Below, one piece after another: positions 32,341 through 44,232 of a stretch of 64,000 nt of DNA. A program made the position numbers and the translations under genes. The DNA is from Polytrichum commune (taxonomy: Eukaryota; Streptophyta; Polytrichopsida; Polytrichales; Polytrichaceae). Below the pieces are notes generated by a model. The model worked only from the letters and a program-made list of their open reading frames with translations, had not been told where the DNA came from and ran no database searches. The stretch is from the NCBI GenBank assembly GCA_950295325.1, contig OX485803.1, positions 22,070,001 to 22,134,000 on the forward strand. The letters are read 5' to 3'. How positions within the stretch are numbered: position 1 is the stretch's first letter; each line of letters starts with the position of its first letter.

Positions 32341-33995
32341 TTATCCCACTTTTGGGATAGCCATTTTCCTCAATAAGTTGAATAAGGTCCTAGCAACCTT
32401 AGAAAACTCTCGAATGAAGTGGTGGTACTAATTGGCTAGGCCAACAAATGACCTAAGCCCTTTTTGAATCAAGGGCCAATTCTCCTTTTGGATTGCCTTG
32501 ACATTCTTCATGTTCGTCCACCAACTTCCTTTGTCACCACATACCTCAAGAACTCAATCTCTCGTTGAGCAAAGTTATTTTTCACTCCTTGGCGGTAATT
32601 TTTTTTTGGGCAACACATTGGTGAATACATCCTTGTATCTCACCAATATCACACCAATGTTGTTTGGGGGAGGGCCATCTTTCCTAGCCTCCCCATATGT
32701 TCCTTGGAGTTGCTCCAATTGAACCACGACCATTATTTTTTTATTTTTTTATTTTTTTCATTCGGTCCATTAAGACCAAATTCAACTTAGGTCCTCCTAC
32801 CATAGGAGTCCTTGTTAATTTGAACTTGAATTCTTTGCCATTATGACACATCATAATGCACCGCAAGCACACCGGCTTACACCTCACATCTATCATGTGA
32901 GTTTCAAAGAAGGTGGCCTTCAAAATGACATGCATTTCATCTATTTCACTTGGTGTGAAATTTTGACAAAAATCCAATGTCCCACATTGAAAGGTTACAT
33001 GCATCGCGGCCTCCTTTGTCTCATGCGGTTGTTCTTTCCAAACCGCACCTTGGGGGGCTTGCCCGCTCTATCAATCGGCAAGTCCCAACTCCCTTGTGAG
33101 TTTTGGGCTCAAGAAGGCATGGCTTGCCTTTTTGTTAACCCATTAGACGTTTGTCCCATTCATTTGAGCCTCAAGGTATAAAATAGTTGGCCTTGGCTTA
33201 AGGCTACTAGCCTTGGCCACAAAGCCATCGTCTAACATTTGGTGCTCGGCAACACCATGAGTTTGGCTTGGTCCGCAAGGCCAACTTTTAACACTCCGTC
33301 CGTGGCACAAATATGATCTAGCTTGGTACCACCAAGCCACCTTCTCACATTCCGTCCGCGGCATGAGCTAGCATGATTTGCCTTGGTATAATGGGCCAAA
33401 CTACTTGCGCTCATTTCCTTGGGACCTCTTTCGGCTAAACCCACTTTGTGGTGATGTGCCGCCCAACTTCTTCTTAGGACCATTGGCTTCAATGCTCTTC
33501 AAATCTTTATGATTCGCACTACGTCCTCAAGAAGCTTTGGGGTCTTGAACATGGTTTTCACCACCCGGTTTTGAAACCCACCTAAAACGATGCATTTCTT
33601 AGAAAGCTCGTCCATCCTAGATGTACCATTCATTTGGGTGTAAAATTCGCACATATACGCCTTAAGAGACCCTGCGTGCCTCATGTGCCCCAAGTTCATT
33701 TCAACATCACCACCTTCTAAGCATTTCGAATTGGAATTTCAATCCAATATTAATGCCCTCCAAGGTTTTGGGTGCATTCGGTATTCTAGCCCCCGAATAC
33801 TTTTCGAGGTTTGCGGGAGCCTTTTCAAAGCACTCCTCCATTTTCCTCACCGAATCCACCCTCATCCCCACCATTGTCATTAGAATCAATGGTATGGTCA
33901 AAGTCCACTTGCACATGATCCTTGTTCCAATTTGAGCCTCACAACCTTTTGGAAACCCCGGGCTCACCATCATAACCCGCATTTTTGATAGCCAT
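32341..33995 (-). pseudogene. gag, protease and RT N-terminal relic
   Basis: A gag start lies at ATG 33995 (MAIKNAGYDGEPG), soon followed by stops. A typical Gypsy gag segment is readable at about 33699-33499 (LKAYMCEFYTQMNGTSRMDELSKKCIVLGGF). Protease-like sequence follows at 33004-32741 (LKATFFETHMIDVRCKPV...). Only a worn stretch of reverse transcriptase (GLANQ-like, near 32440) remains before the RNase H repeats. It spans several frames, so no product is expected. Confidence 0.7.
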
Positions 33996-34032
33996 GTCTA
34001 CCTCAAAGTGCTAGCTCAAAAATTGGAACCCT

Positions 34033-34044
34033 GCTCTGATACCA
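34033..34044 (-). promoter_or_regulatory. Primer-binding site, initiator tRNA-Met
   Basis: The minus strand reads TGGTATCAGAGC two bases after the 5' LTR, a full 12-base match to the tRNA-iMet 3' end complement. It fixes the minus orientation of the element. Confidence 0.9.
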
Positions 34045-34046
34045 CG

Positions 34047-35018
34047 TGTCGCAACCCTTGCTAGGTCCCTTAACAATCTTGCCAATTTTCGTTTCTAGCA
34101 AAGGTTACGAGCGCTAACCCTTCGCATTCCACCATGCTAATGGATAGCTCCTCTTACCCCGGACCAATAGTTCATAGGAGGGAACCAACCCTCCTACTTT
34201 GCTTTCGGGACTCACCCCTTAATCGGTAACCCATTTCCCCAATGTGGACTTCCATCCATGGAAGTCCAATCCTATGTTGATCATCGCGTTGCCGGAGCAA
34301 CACTACAACAACCCGCACCATACTAGGCAACTATGGCCTCACAATAGGCCAAAGCCCATGGAGGCCTTGCCGTTCGGCCTCGGGTGGGTGAGGCCACACC
34401 ACCTCACCCATATAAGCCTCTAGGACTTCACGCGGGGCCCCTACCCCACCGTCAACCAACCTCTTGTCTCTCTACCAAGAGTTGGGGCCAAGTGGACATT
34501 TTCCTTTAGCAGCTGGGCCTAGAACCCCCTAGCAGCTTCAGACCATCATAACTTCCTTGTATGATGTCTGATCATAACAACCAACCACTCCATCCTCATC
34601 TACGCTTCACGTAGATGCCGATGGACTCCTCACTTGCCCCATTCGGACAAGTATTGAGGACGTTATGCCTGTTTGAACCTTGGCAGTCCCGGGAATCACT
34701 CCCAGGCACTGCTGTACCAGGGCGCTGTCCCGGGACAGCGCCCCACTCAAATGGCCATAACTCCTAGCTCACACCTCCGATTGAGGTGTTCTTGAGCTTT
34801 CTAGAATCACCACGCCATGAGCTACGTATAGCTCATGGCCTTACCCTGGTGCCTCCTAGTCTTCGTGGGTGGGAGGCGTTCCCAACGCCCGGGGCCCTCA
34901 CCCACACTAGGATCACTTGGGCCCTCTCACCAACGGCGCCACAAGTCCCGGGTGTCACTCCGGGGTCCCCCTTGTGCCCATGGTGTTTCGGCCACTCCTC
35001 ATGGAGAGGTGCGCGACA
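34047..35018 (-). repeat. 5' LTR (right), 972 bp
   Basis: Apparently identical to 27876-28847, including the 24-bp palindrome (here 34720-34743). The gene resumes directly after it with the CACAT duplication. Confidence 0.92.
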
Positions 35019-36393
35019 CACATCGTTGCATGTTAAGTTTCTTGAGACTAATCAAACCACCAAATCCTTCCGGTATCCTCTTTAAAAACCGGCAATGAGA
35101 CAAATTCAATTCCTCCAACGTTGAGAGGTTGCTTAGTCCACGAGGAAACTGCTCCAATGCCTCACATGCCCATATGTCAAGTTTCTTGAGACTTGTCAAG
35201 CCACAAAATCCTTCGCGTATCTCCTTCAAAGGCCAACACATAGAGAAATCTAATTCCTCCAACCTTGAGAGGTTGTTTAATCCAAGAGGAAACTCCTCCA
35301 ATGCCTCACATGCTTGCATGTGGAGCTTTTTGAGACTTGTCAAGCCACCAAAGCCTTCCGGTATCGCCTTCAAAGACCGGCAATAACAGAAATCCAATTC
35401 CTTCAACAATGAGAGGTTGATTAGTCCAAGAGGAAACTCCTCCAATGCCTCACATCCCAACATGACAAGTTTCTTGAGACTCGTCAAGCCACCAAATCCT
35501 TCCGGTATTGCCTTCAAAGACCGGCAATAACAGAAATCCAATTCCTCCAATGTTGAGAGGCTGCTTAGTCCAAGAGGAAACTCCTCCAATGCTTCACATG
35601 CTTGCATGATGAGCTTCTTGAGACTCTTGAAGCCACCAAATCCTTCCGGTATCGCCTTCAAAGACTGGCAATTAGAGAAATCCAATTCCTCCAACGCTGA
35701 GAGGTTGCTTAGTCCAAGAGGAAACTCCTCCAATGCCTCACATCCCCACATGACAAGTTTCTTGAGACTCGTCAAGCCACCAAATCCTTCTGGTATCCTC
35801 CCTAAAGACCGGCATTGAGAAAAATTTAATTCCTCCAATGCTAAGAGGTTGTTTAAACGAATGGGAAGGTGTTGTAAATTATCACAAACCCTTATGGAAA
35901 GAATTTTAAGACATGTCAATTTGCTTAACTGTTTCGGTATGTTTTGAAATCCATCGCATCTACATATATACAATTCTTCCAAAGTTTTGATGAAATCAAT
36001 TCCGTTTAGAAAGTTCTCCACATTCTTGCAGTCTAAGAGGGTTAGTTGTCGTAATGATATCATATTCAAATATTCACAAGTTGATGCCAAGAAATTACAA
36101 TTGATTACTTCAAGTACTTGCAACTCCTGCAGATGTTGTCGAAAAATGTTGAAAAACTTGTCGATGGAAGGATTTCTTTGCATTGAAGACTCAACCTCTT
36201 GGGTCGAAAAGTAGACCTTGAACCATCTAAGGTTAGGTGATTCTTCGACAATGTCCGAAAGTAGGTTAATATTTTCACAAAATCCAACATGAAGTATCCG
36301 AAGATTTTCCATTCTTTTGACTTCCAAATCTGCTTCATACATTGGTTTGTGTTCCAACTTTGTAAATGTAAGTCCTTGGACAAGTTCGATCCC
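35019..36393 (-). pseudogene. PNL exon 3, first part: NB-ARC/LRR linker and first LRRs
   Basis: The exon starts at 36393 after a TGCACATGTAG acceptor (GIELVQGLTFTKLEH...). The first about 150 residues have irregular LRRs (MENLRILHVGFCENINLL, LQELQVLEVINCNFL). From about 35850 leftwards come about 11 regular 24-residue units of the EALEEFPLGLSNLSALEELDF--C-SLK-IPEGFGGLTSLKKL type. These are less alike than those of the main array. The exon breaks at the CACAT duplication, where the retrotransposon adds six foreign codons (VSRTSP) and a stop. Confidence 0.85.
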
Positions 36394-36550
36394 CTACATG
36401 TGCAACAAAAGTATGTGAGTTCACATACAAAATACTATCTTTGATAAAAAATAAATTCCAAAATTCCAAAATATACAGCTTGTAAATGTATTATTTTTTG
36501 TGAAGAAGTTAGTACTACACATCAATCTCCACAAAGCTCAAACCACATAC

Positions 36551-37606
36551 CTTTTGATTACAATGGTTGGCAAATGTAGGGTAACATAAATCCAAGATTC
36601 GAGTTCCCGCAAATTTATCATTTTCTGTTATCATACGACCCATTGCACGTAGTTGATCGTGCATGTCAAGAACACCATTGTCGTGCACCTTCACCAACGA
36701 CTTGTTTTGAAGGCTTGCCAAGAGTTCTTGGGCAATGTTGATATCTTCATCCATTTTCCGAAGGGATGTTCTTTTATAAAGATCATCAAGATAAACATCT
36801 TTTTGAAAGAAACATGCTATGTCTAGAAACATATTCTTCTCTTGATCGTTCAACTTCTCAAAGCTAATCTTCAACGTTTCCCAAATTTTCTTATCATGAC
36901 TTCCATCATGTCTTGCCCTCAACAACCTTTGCAATGTTCGCTCCCATATTCTCAATCGTTTCTCCCCTTGCATGCATGTGCCCATCACCTTCAAACTCAA
37001 AGGAAGTCCACAACATGCATCCACAATCTTTTCAACTACATGTTTCAAATATGGTGAACATGATTGGTCAGTCCCAAAGGCATGCATTAAAAATAGCTCC
37101 ATAGGTTGGTTCCCATCAAGGGTTTGCATGTCCACTTTACCGGCCTTGGGGACGTGATATTCCAATGAGCTCCAATCGCGCGAGCTTGTGATCAACTTAT
37201 GACTACCATCAACATCGTTGTACATGCTATCCAAGAGTTGATGTAGTTGACTTGGTGTGCTCACATCGTCTACCACAATAAGAATTCTCTTTGTTTTTTG
37301 AATATCTTTCAACATTTCTCGTGCCTCTTTCAATGATTTTGGTTGAGATGGTAAGTCTTGCATATCTTTTGATTGGTACTTGACTGTAACCGTACAAATT
37401 TCATCCTTCAAGTCACTCGTAAAACATGTTGCATCGAATTGGTGAGAGATGTGGTCACTCAAAGCCTCAGCCAACGTTGACTTGCCAATTCCGCCCATGC
37501 CCACAATTCCTAGCCTACCAACGGTTTGAAGTTGTTTTTCCAATTGGAATATTTTGTCTTGGACTCCAATCAATTTAGAACTTCCTTTCTTGTTGTTGTT
37601 GAAGTC
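36551..37606 (-). CDS. PNL exon 2: NB-ARC nucleotide-binding domain
   Basis: A 352-codon exon between GT-AG introns, acceptor TTTTTGTAG at 37607 and donor GTATGTGG at 36550. The P-loop is GMGGIGKST (about residue 35 of the exon), kinase-2 is RILIVVDDV, RNBS-B is HKLITSSRDW, GLPL is CCGLPLSLKVMG and the MHD-type motif is LDMHDQLRAMG. All are in the usual order and spacing. NB-ARC domains switch between ADP and ATP states to gate NLR receptor activation. No lesion is visible. Confidence 0.9.
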
Positions 37607-37732
37607 CTACAAAAATTTCAACATCTCAAAAGTAAGTGATGATCAAATGATGTGTCTAAAGAGGTGTCTTCAATTTTATGAATTGAATTGAAATCTCTTG
37701 CGTTTGATTCATAATTTCAAAAGCACACTTAC

Positions 37733-39328
37733 CTTCATGAATATTGGATTTGATGATGGCCCAACACTTGAAAACGAGGTTGGATTGTTGAAGTGTTCAA
37801 ATTGGGGCAAACACCATAACCATGGGACAAAACTTCTACATAGTAAGCATACTTGCCACAAGCAATCGTTTGTTTCATTTGTAGCTCCTCCAAACTCAAA
37901 CATACCCTTCAACATTGAACATTTCAACCTTATGAGTCTTTTATGAATCTCAATAAATGTTGGTCTTTTTGATGGATCCAAAGACCAACAATCTTCCACT
38001 AACGATCTCAATCCCTTTGAGTAGGTCTTAGGTAGCTTTGGTCTCTTGGATTCTTGTATGTACACTTGGTACTCACGAACCAAACCAAATGAAGGTTTAT
38101 CTCCTGAGAGAATATCGGAACACATCATGCCAAAACTAAACACGTCAGCTTTCAAAGCATCCACCTCTGACAATTGATTCGCCATGGCCTCAGGTGCCAT
38201 GTATCCACGAGTTCCCATTTTGGACCGACCTGTGGGCACCTCCGGAGAATCCTTCACTTCAACCTTTGAAATACCAAAATCAAGTAATTTGATGTGTATG
38301 CACCCAAGATCAACCAGTTGTGAGTCGTTTGGTGGAGTCACAACAACATTGCCAGGCTTCAAGTCACGATGTGCCACCTTCATATCATGAAGGTAGCACA
38401 TTCCATTTGCAATTTGTAACATAATGTCCACGGCATATTTCTCTTTGAGAGGACCATGTGCATTTAAATATTGTGATAAGGTTGTCATTCCTAGTTCCAT
38501 GACAAGCTCAAATGTGTTTTCCACCCGATGGAAACCACAACAATAAAACTTGGTGATGTTTGGATGATTCAATCCTCCTAAAATACTTGCTTCCTTCCAA
38601 AGTTGATTTTCATGCTCAGAACCACGAACACCCATCACCTTTGTTGCACACTCCATACCCATCCACTTCGTTGAATACACCCCTCCCCCATCACAATTTC
38701 CAAGCAACCTAGGTGGATCTCCATATTTAGGCCGAGGATAGTTGTAAGGAAAAATGATTTTGTCCAATTCACCACCTTCAACACGTCGTAGACCCATCAT
38801 ATATTCCTTGAGGTATTGGGCAAGTTTGCAATTTTTGCAACCTTCTTTAGTTGTGCACACGTCCAAATGCTTCGAAAGCCTTCCACATATTTCATTTTGG
38901 TCTTCTTCAACTACATCAATGGATGTCGGGTAGAATGTCATATTGTTTTCAATCACGAGAATTTCTGCTCTTCGATTGGGATTGTGATGGCAAAGTATCT
39001 CACACATTGTGTGGAAACAATATTCAAAGTCCGAAAGGAGTTCTCTAAAGCACTCCTTATTATTTATTTGCATCACTACAACATTAAACCAATCTTCTTT
39101 GCAACAATCTTCAATTAATACCCTTGCTTTGTGTATAGTTTGAAGTAAATCTTTTCCAACTTTGTAGAACACCTTGTTATGACCATTGGCGATGCTTTGC
39201 AATGTTTTGACACCATTCTCGAAGTTGGATGCCAAATCCTCACATTGTCTTCTATTCAAAATTGCTTCCATCTTTGATAGTGCGGGAAATGCCACAATTT
39301 CCATGGCTAACTGCAAAACGTGTGCCAT
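37733..39328 (-). CDS. PNL exon 1: N-terminal helical domain and protein kinase
   Basis: A 532-codon exon from ATG at 39328 (MAHVLQLAMEIV) to the donor GTAAGTGTG at 37732. Residues 1-115 look all-helical, with heptad-like spacing as in the four-helix HeLo/RPW8-like domains of MLKL and some NLRs; this is inference. The kinase spans about 205-470: glycine loop GNCDGGGVYS (210-219), Lys230, HRDLKPGN (320-327), DFG (350-352), MAPEA (377-381) and a C-terminal W...RPTF helix. All catalytic residues are kept, so it should be an active Ser/Thr-type kinase. The last about 70 residues link to NB-ARC. Confidence 0.9.
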
Positions 39329-39434
39329 TTAAAGAAATATTGTACAATTCTTCACTATCCTGAATATGGTATTGGAAGTATTGTCCTCTTGAGGACTAAT
39401 TATAATTGTCAATGAATCTTGATAGATCTTGTAC
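39329..39434 (-). other. Probable 5' UTR of the PNL gene
   Basis: The sequence between a possible acceptor (TTTTATGTCAG ending at 39435) and the ATG has no in-frame upstream ATG near the start. A leader intron is plausible but unproven. No TATA box could be placed with confidence. Confidence 0.35.
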
Positions 39435-41158
39435 CTGACATAAAATTCACAAAATATCAAATATTATTGATGCAAAATCGAAGCAATACTCAAATCAAGA
39501 TAAATTATGAGAAGACCTCAAAACAATTCCATAAATAGGTTAAAGTGATAATAGAAAATTTGAAATAAAAATAGAAAATTGGCAAATCATAACTTTGAAT
39601 CGTATATAATGAAAGTGAATATATTAGTCCTAAGACAAACCTTCAACCACCTTATAACTTTATCATAGACAAAATTATGTTCATTATTTCTTGACACATG
39701 AAATGTTGATGAATCATGGTAATGGGTTTGGTAATGATTGGCGTACTCTAATTTCAAAGTATTATCTTAACTACCTATACACACATTGGATTAAAGCCAC
39801 ATGACATGATCAAAGTTGTGCTAAATTTACATGATTCATTATTTTTGTGTACTTGGTTTTCCCTCTTGCATCAACATACACTCGTATCTTTCATATCCTG
39901 TAATGTCACAATTTGAGATGAAGGGTTCAACTAGATTTAAACCAAACTTCAAAAACATCAACATTGACTATATATATTGTAGTTAGTCAAGTGGTATCTC
40001 AATACCAACATTACTTCTTACAACGATCATAAATTGTGAACATTGGGCACATGGAGGAAATGTAGTAACTTGATCCAATGTGTTGGTTATACACATAAGG
40101 TTATAAAGAATGCTAAAACTTCAAGCTTTTGGCTATTTGTGTTAATGGATAAGACCCTGCCACAATTAAAACACACTAACAAAACATATGTGCAAATGTG
40201 TTTTGACATGTAGAAGACAAGCTAGATCCCTAGGATTGATGTATGTACCTCAACAAATATGATGTTGAAGCGTTGCTAACATATCAAAGATAAGGGGCTC
40301 TTGAATTGGGATTTAACCATCCAAATTTGTAGGTATTGTGTTTGACATGGGGATAGTTTAATCCTATGACATGTAGCACAAAACGGATTTCAAAACTTGA
40401 AACTCATGAATATAGGATTTGTTGAATACCAAAATTGATATATTTCTACGATTTAAGCTAAAATTGAGTTGGATACTAACCAATAGTTCTCTAAGTGGAC
40501 ATTTGCATACCCGTGGGTACACAACTCCCATATTATATGGCCATGATTATAATCACTAGTTATGTATTTTAGTCCAATATCAAGTGACATAATGTGTTTT
40601 AATATAGAAAAATCTTGTAGCCCTTTTAACAAGGAATTTGAAAAAAAATTATACATAAGAAATGAATGTCTTTAGAAGCATGTCATTGCATTAAAAATCT
40701 ATTTATATGAGTTTTTTTAATACATGTACCATAGGCCAAACTACCCAACTCTTGGGCTTTTCAATATAACTTCAAGATTTTTTCATCGTAAGAAACATAA
40801 ACTTGCCAGACCACAAACCCAATATCGTTTGTTGATGAATTTGCGTCATCTGACATACCCCGATATTTGGACATCACGTTAGGGCAGATGTAATTGAAAG
40901 ATAGTTAAAGTTGGCAAAAGCTAGTCATCACTGTGTTCTTTGCCCAAAGAAAAATAATTTTATTCTTTTGTAATTGATCATTGCATGAACCTTTTTCACT
41001 ATGTGACAAGAAATTTCTTGAGGTTAAAAATCCGTTCTATTCTTGAACCCCATTCTAGACCATTTTGACAGCACAAACTTAGTTTGTTAGTTTGTTCTCG
41101 TTCCTCTCGTATGACTAATGTTTTTTTTACACACAATTAAAAAAAATTGACCATTTAC
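39435..41158. other. No gene recognised
   Basis: AT-rich upstream region of the PNL gene without convincing ORFs, RNA genes or repeats. Confidence 0.5.
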
Positions 41159-41272
41159 CGTGGTGTTGGGTTTGAGTTCAAGCAATCTACACAAATCTTG
41201 AACTTGTTGACCGTTAGTGTAACCTAGGCATAGCCAATATAGTAGAGCAAGTGACATTATCAATTGCACCAT
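41159..41272 (-). CDS. Possible first exon of a secreted protein
   Basis: ATG at 41272 opens a signal-peptide-like stretch (MVQLIMSLALLYWLCLGYTNG) followed by QQVQDLCRLLELKPNTT. A consensus donor (ACG|GTAAAT) follows at 41158. I cannot find a matching downstream exon, so it may be a chance frame or a gene fragment. Confidence 0.25.
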
Positions 41273-42121
41273 AAGATACCTAGAACCTTATCAATAGAAA
41301 CTAAGAATATTCAATTACTTTCCTTAAATAATCAAATAATTGTAATATTCAAATTATAGTTATTGAAATGTATAAGTTGTGACCAAAATCAACATGTTAT
41401 GGCATCATGGCAAAACATTAAGCAATGATTTTTAGAACCAAAACAATGTCTTAAATATGGGAGATTATATTTGTGTGGTTGTTCAATGTCATGATGGATT
41501 GCTATTGAACTAAATTTTGTAGAAAATGATTTCTTCAACTTCAAACACCCACACAACCCCCTTGCCAAGAACAAAAATCCCACAGTGATTAAGCACCAGA
41601 TTGTTGAGCTTTCTATTTCCTTGAATATTTGCAATAAAGTCCAAACAATGATCCTAGACAAATTTTGACATGGGACAATAATTCCATTCATCCCTCACAT
41701 ACACTCTCTATAAATTTTTGTTGACAATTGATTATAACAATTCTCAAAGTGGAAAATTTGAATGCAATTGAATTTTTCCTCATGTGGAATTAGGTTGGTT
41801 TGAAAGAAACGAACTCGTAATCACTTGCTTTTCCCCATAAAATAACGAATTTTGACAAGTAAAACCAATATCACAATAAGTGAAGAATTACAAAACCTTT
41901 CACCGTCATACAACTACACATGACTATGTAGCAACCTGCTTGTTGCACATGCAATTACCCAATGCATTTGGGATTAGTGGATGATTACAAGTCATCCATG
42001 CAACAAAGATGGACATGTGATTGCATATTGTGATGTTTTGTTTGTGGATAGTGCGATGTCTTTTCCTAACACAATTCAAATAATGAAGTGGATATGCAAT
42101 TCCTATAGGGAGAGTACATAC
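41273..42121. other. No firm gene; one frame with a hydrophobic segment
   Basis: A 100-codon minus-strand frame (41691-41389) contains a membrane-like stretch (TIWCLITVGFLFLARGLCGC) followed by lysines. It has no partner exons that I can join and no known motif, so it is noted but not called as a gene. Confidence 0.3.
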
Positions 42122-42236
42122 CTATGCATGGACGTGACTTCCAAGTCATATTGAGATCAACCTTTAAACTCACATCATGTTTCTCACAAGACATCCTGAA
42201 CCAGATGATATTTTTGCTTCCAAAGTATTGGGGCAA
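42122..42236 (-). other. Exon-like block, copy 1
   Basis: The minus strand reads MSCEKHDVSLKVDLNMTWKSRPCIG and ends in AG|GTATGTACTCT. The same design and similar bases occur at 43584-43690, where DVNLKEHVNTKSCLS ends in AG|GTATGTACGATC. Two related blocks with donor sites in the same place suggest duplicated exons of an unknown cysteine-containing gene, or copies of one repeat. Confidence 0.3.
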
Positions 42237-43583
42237 AGCAAAGCTCTTTGGCAATGTCCCAACTCCATCATGACCATGAACGAAAATATAAACAATTCGA
42301 CCTTGCTTTTGTATCATAAATAGGTCCAACACCGCTAATGCCTTACACTGCCAGTAGCTACAACATGGGGTTTGCAACAAGCAAACATGTTATGCATTAA
42401 TTTGGGACAATTCCAACTGCCAATATGAAAGTAAGGGAATGTAATGATGGTTAACAAACATGGGATATAAACATTTCAAGTTGTGGTTGATGTGTTGTTA
42501 CTTTTGTTATTGTCTTTTCATGTTTTTGTCCCCACTAGTGCACAACCCTTATTAATTTTGAACAAGTGGTATAACCAAAAAGATTTAAATGACAATTCAA
42601 TTTGTTTTGAGTTGATGTGAAATTATTGGAATACATGACTAACCATGTGTAACTATGGTAGTTGCAATTTGAGCAATGTTTGAAGGCAAAGTCTATCCAA
42701 TATCCAAAATATTATGCAAGCATGTATGATTAGAGTGGTCAAACTGTTAGTTGCATACCTTTTAATCTCCAAATATTAAACCTCCAAATATTAAGCCCAA
42801 AGTCTCTAGACTAGCTTGGCTTGATGGATTCACAAACTGGACCAACGCAAGCACCTCAACAGGAACTCGCTCCTTAAATAACAATAAAACTACATTCACA
42901 TGATCATGCTATTAAAAGTCCATAATCTTTGAGGATCGGACAAGTTCATGTCACTCATAATCTCTACCATCTCAGTTGGGTTGGGTCACATCAATTGTCA
43001 TCGACAATTTATTCTAAAATCGACTGATGTTTATTATCACGTAGTAAAGTTTGTTGTACCTCTCATAACATATTTGAACAAAATTTGACTTTGGCCTTAC
43101 ATGGTGAAGGCACCACAAATACTCAAGCGGAACAAAGTTGGAAGGTGAAAGTCTATCACATGTCTAGAATTCTCATCAAGCAATCCAACCCTCCGCTTGT
43201 TAAAAATTATGTCTTATTTGCATGTAATCTAAGCGGCACTCGATTGATTTGGCTTGGCTTGGCTTGGCAGATTCACAAACGACATGACCACCACACCCCT
43301 GGTGCGATGCAACTCATATCCTCTAGCAAATCAAGATTCTCACACAGTTATTTTGATCCTAAATGTCAACAAATTGGTTCAAATTAAGGCTGCAAATGTC
43401 CCTCATGAACTTTATGACCCAAAAATTGTTGTGCTTCCTGCAAGCCATGCAATGTTCCTCAAGGTTGGAAGTGCTTTGGACCCAACAACAAGCCAGATGT
43501 GGGTCCTCACAAGGAATCATGCAATCACATAGCAATCTTGAGATACAGAAAAATATGCAGCTTTGTGAAACGATCGTACATAC
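42237..43583. other. No gene recognised
   Basis: AT-rich sequence between the two related exon-like blocks. It could be an intron if they belong to one gene. No conserved coding signal was seen in any frame. Confidence 0.4.
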
Positions 43584-43690
43584 CTATGAAAGGCACGACT
43601 TGGTGTTTACATGCTCCTTCAAATTGACATCCCAATCCCCATGAGGCTTGCAAAAGCGAGCATCCATAGAGTCCCTCCTCATGTTATCCC
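43584..43690 (-). other. Exon-like block, copy 2
   Basis: Related to 42122-42236 over the last about 50 bases before the donor (GATGT-A-TTGAAGG...). The open frame here is CKPHGDWDVNLKEHVNTKSCLS. Function unknown. Confidence 0.3.
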
Positions 43691-44232
43691 TTGCCCCCAA
43701 AAGTGTCGAACCGACGTTGAACCACTACCCAACTTAACAACGAGCTAGTCTCATCACCAAAAAGAACCACCAACAAATATATGCTTCCAACCCCGTTGCT
43801 TCTTGTTTACTTTGGTCCTCTCAGCATGAAGCACACCAACTTCAGAGATCCGCCAAGTCATGAAACACAAATTGCACACTTGATCATTAGGACCAATTAA
43901 TGGATCGAAGCAAGAAACTCCTGAAGCGAGGATCGCAGCAGTTGCACTGCCTTTTGTTCATCGATCCGAAGTGGAATAATTAACAGGAGAGCAACCAGGA
44001 AGCAAAGTGGAAGAGGAGGGCAAAGAGTAGGAAAACGCCCATGAGCCACGAACCAACACTAGAAAAAGCCTGTATGGGAGTGGGTTGATGGGGAGAGCCG
44101 TGGTGGAGAAGGAGAGGCAGCCACACAAGTGGAAGGGCGGCTATGGCGGGGAAGAAGGTGGGAGCAGAGTGAGTTTCCTCGGCCAAGTCCAGGTTCATAA
44201 TGCCTGGGCATCACCTGGTCACCTCGCTTGGT
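43691..44232. other. No gene recognised
   Basis: Mixed-composition sequence without supported features. Short frames on both strands at 43980-44290 lack motifs. Confidence 0.4.

Larger units (their letters stand above)
27876..35018 (-). mobile_element. Recent LTR retrotransposon (chromovirus type) inside the PNL LRR exon
   Basis: 7,143 bp with two 972-bp LTRs that I could not tell apart by eye, termini TGTCGC...GCGACA and a CACAT target-site duplication. Orientation is minus: tRNA-iMet primer site next to the right LTR, gag, protease, RT/RNase H, integrase and chromodomain reading leftwards, and a G-rich tract next to the left LTR. Despite the young LTRs the internal coding region is full of stops and frameshifts and holds a four-fold 230-bp duplication in RNase H. 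The copy must therefore have been mobilised in trans by a relative. Confidence 0.9.
22760..39328 (-). other. PNL locus: kinase-NB-ARC-LRR immune receptor gene, disrupted
   Basis: The host gene reads right to left: exon 1 39328-37733 (kinase), exon 2 37606-36551 (NB-ARC) and exon 3 from 36393 (LRR). Exon 3 is split by an LTR retrotransposon at 27876-35018 and continues to about 22760. Introns of 126 and 157 bp have GT-AG ends and fall between codons, so the frames join cleanly. Kinase-NBS-LRR receptors are described from mosses, which is the best clue to the organism. The kinase and NB-ARC exons are open and carry all main motifs. The LRR exon is disabled by the insertion, a 1-bp deletion (24610/24611) and a nonsense codon (23417-23415). 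A truncated kinase-NBS protein with a short LRR tail could still be made from the intact promoter-proximal part. Confidence 0.85.

Noticed and set aside
43085-43644. Overlapping plus-strand ORFs of about 95 codons
   Set aside because: Three frames are open over the same bases without splice or motif support.
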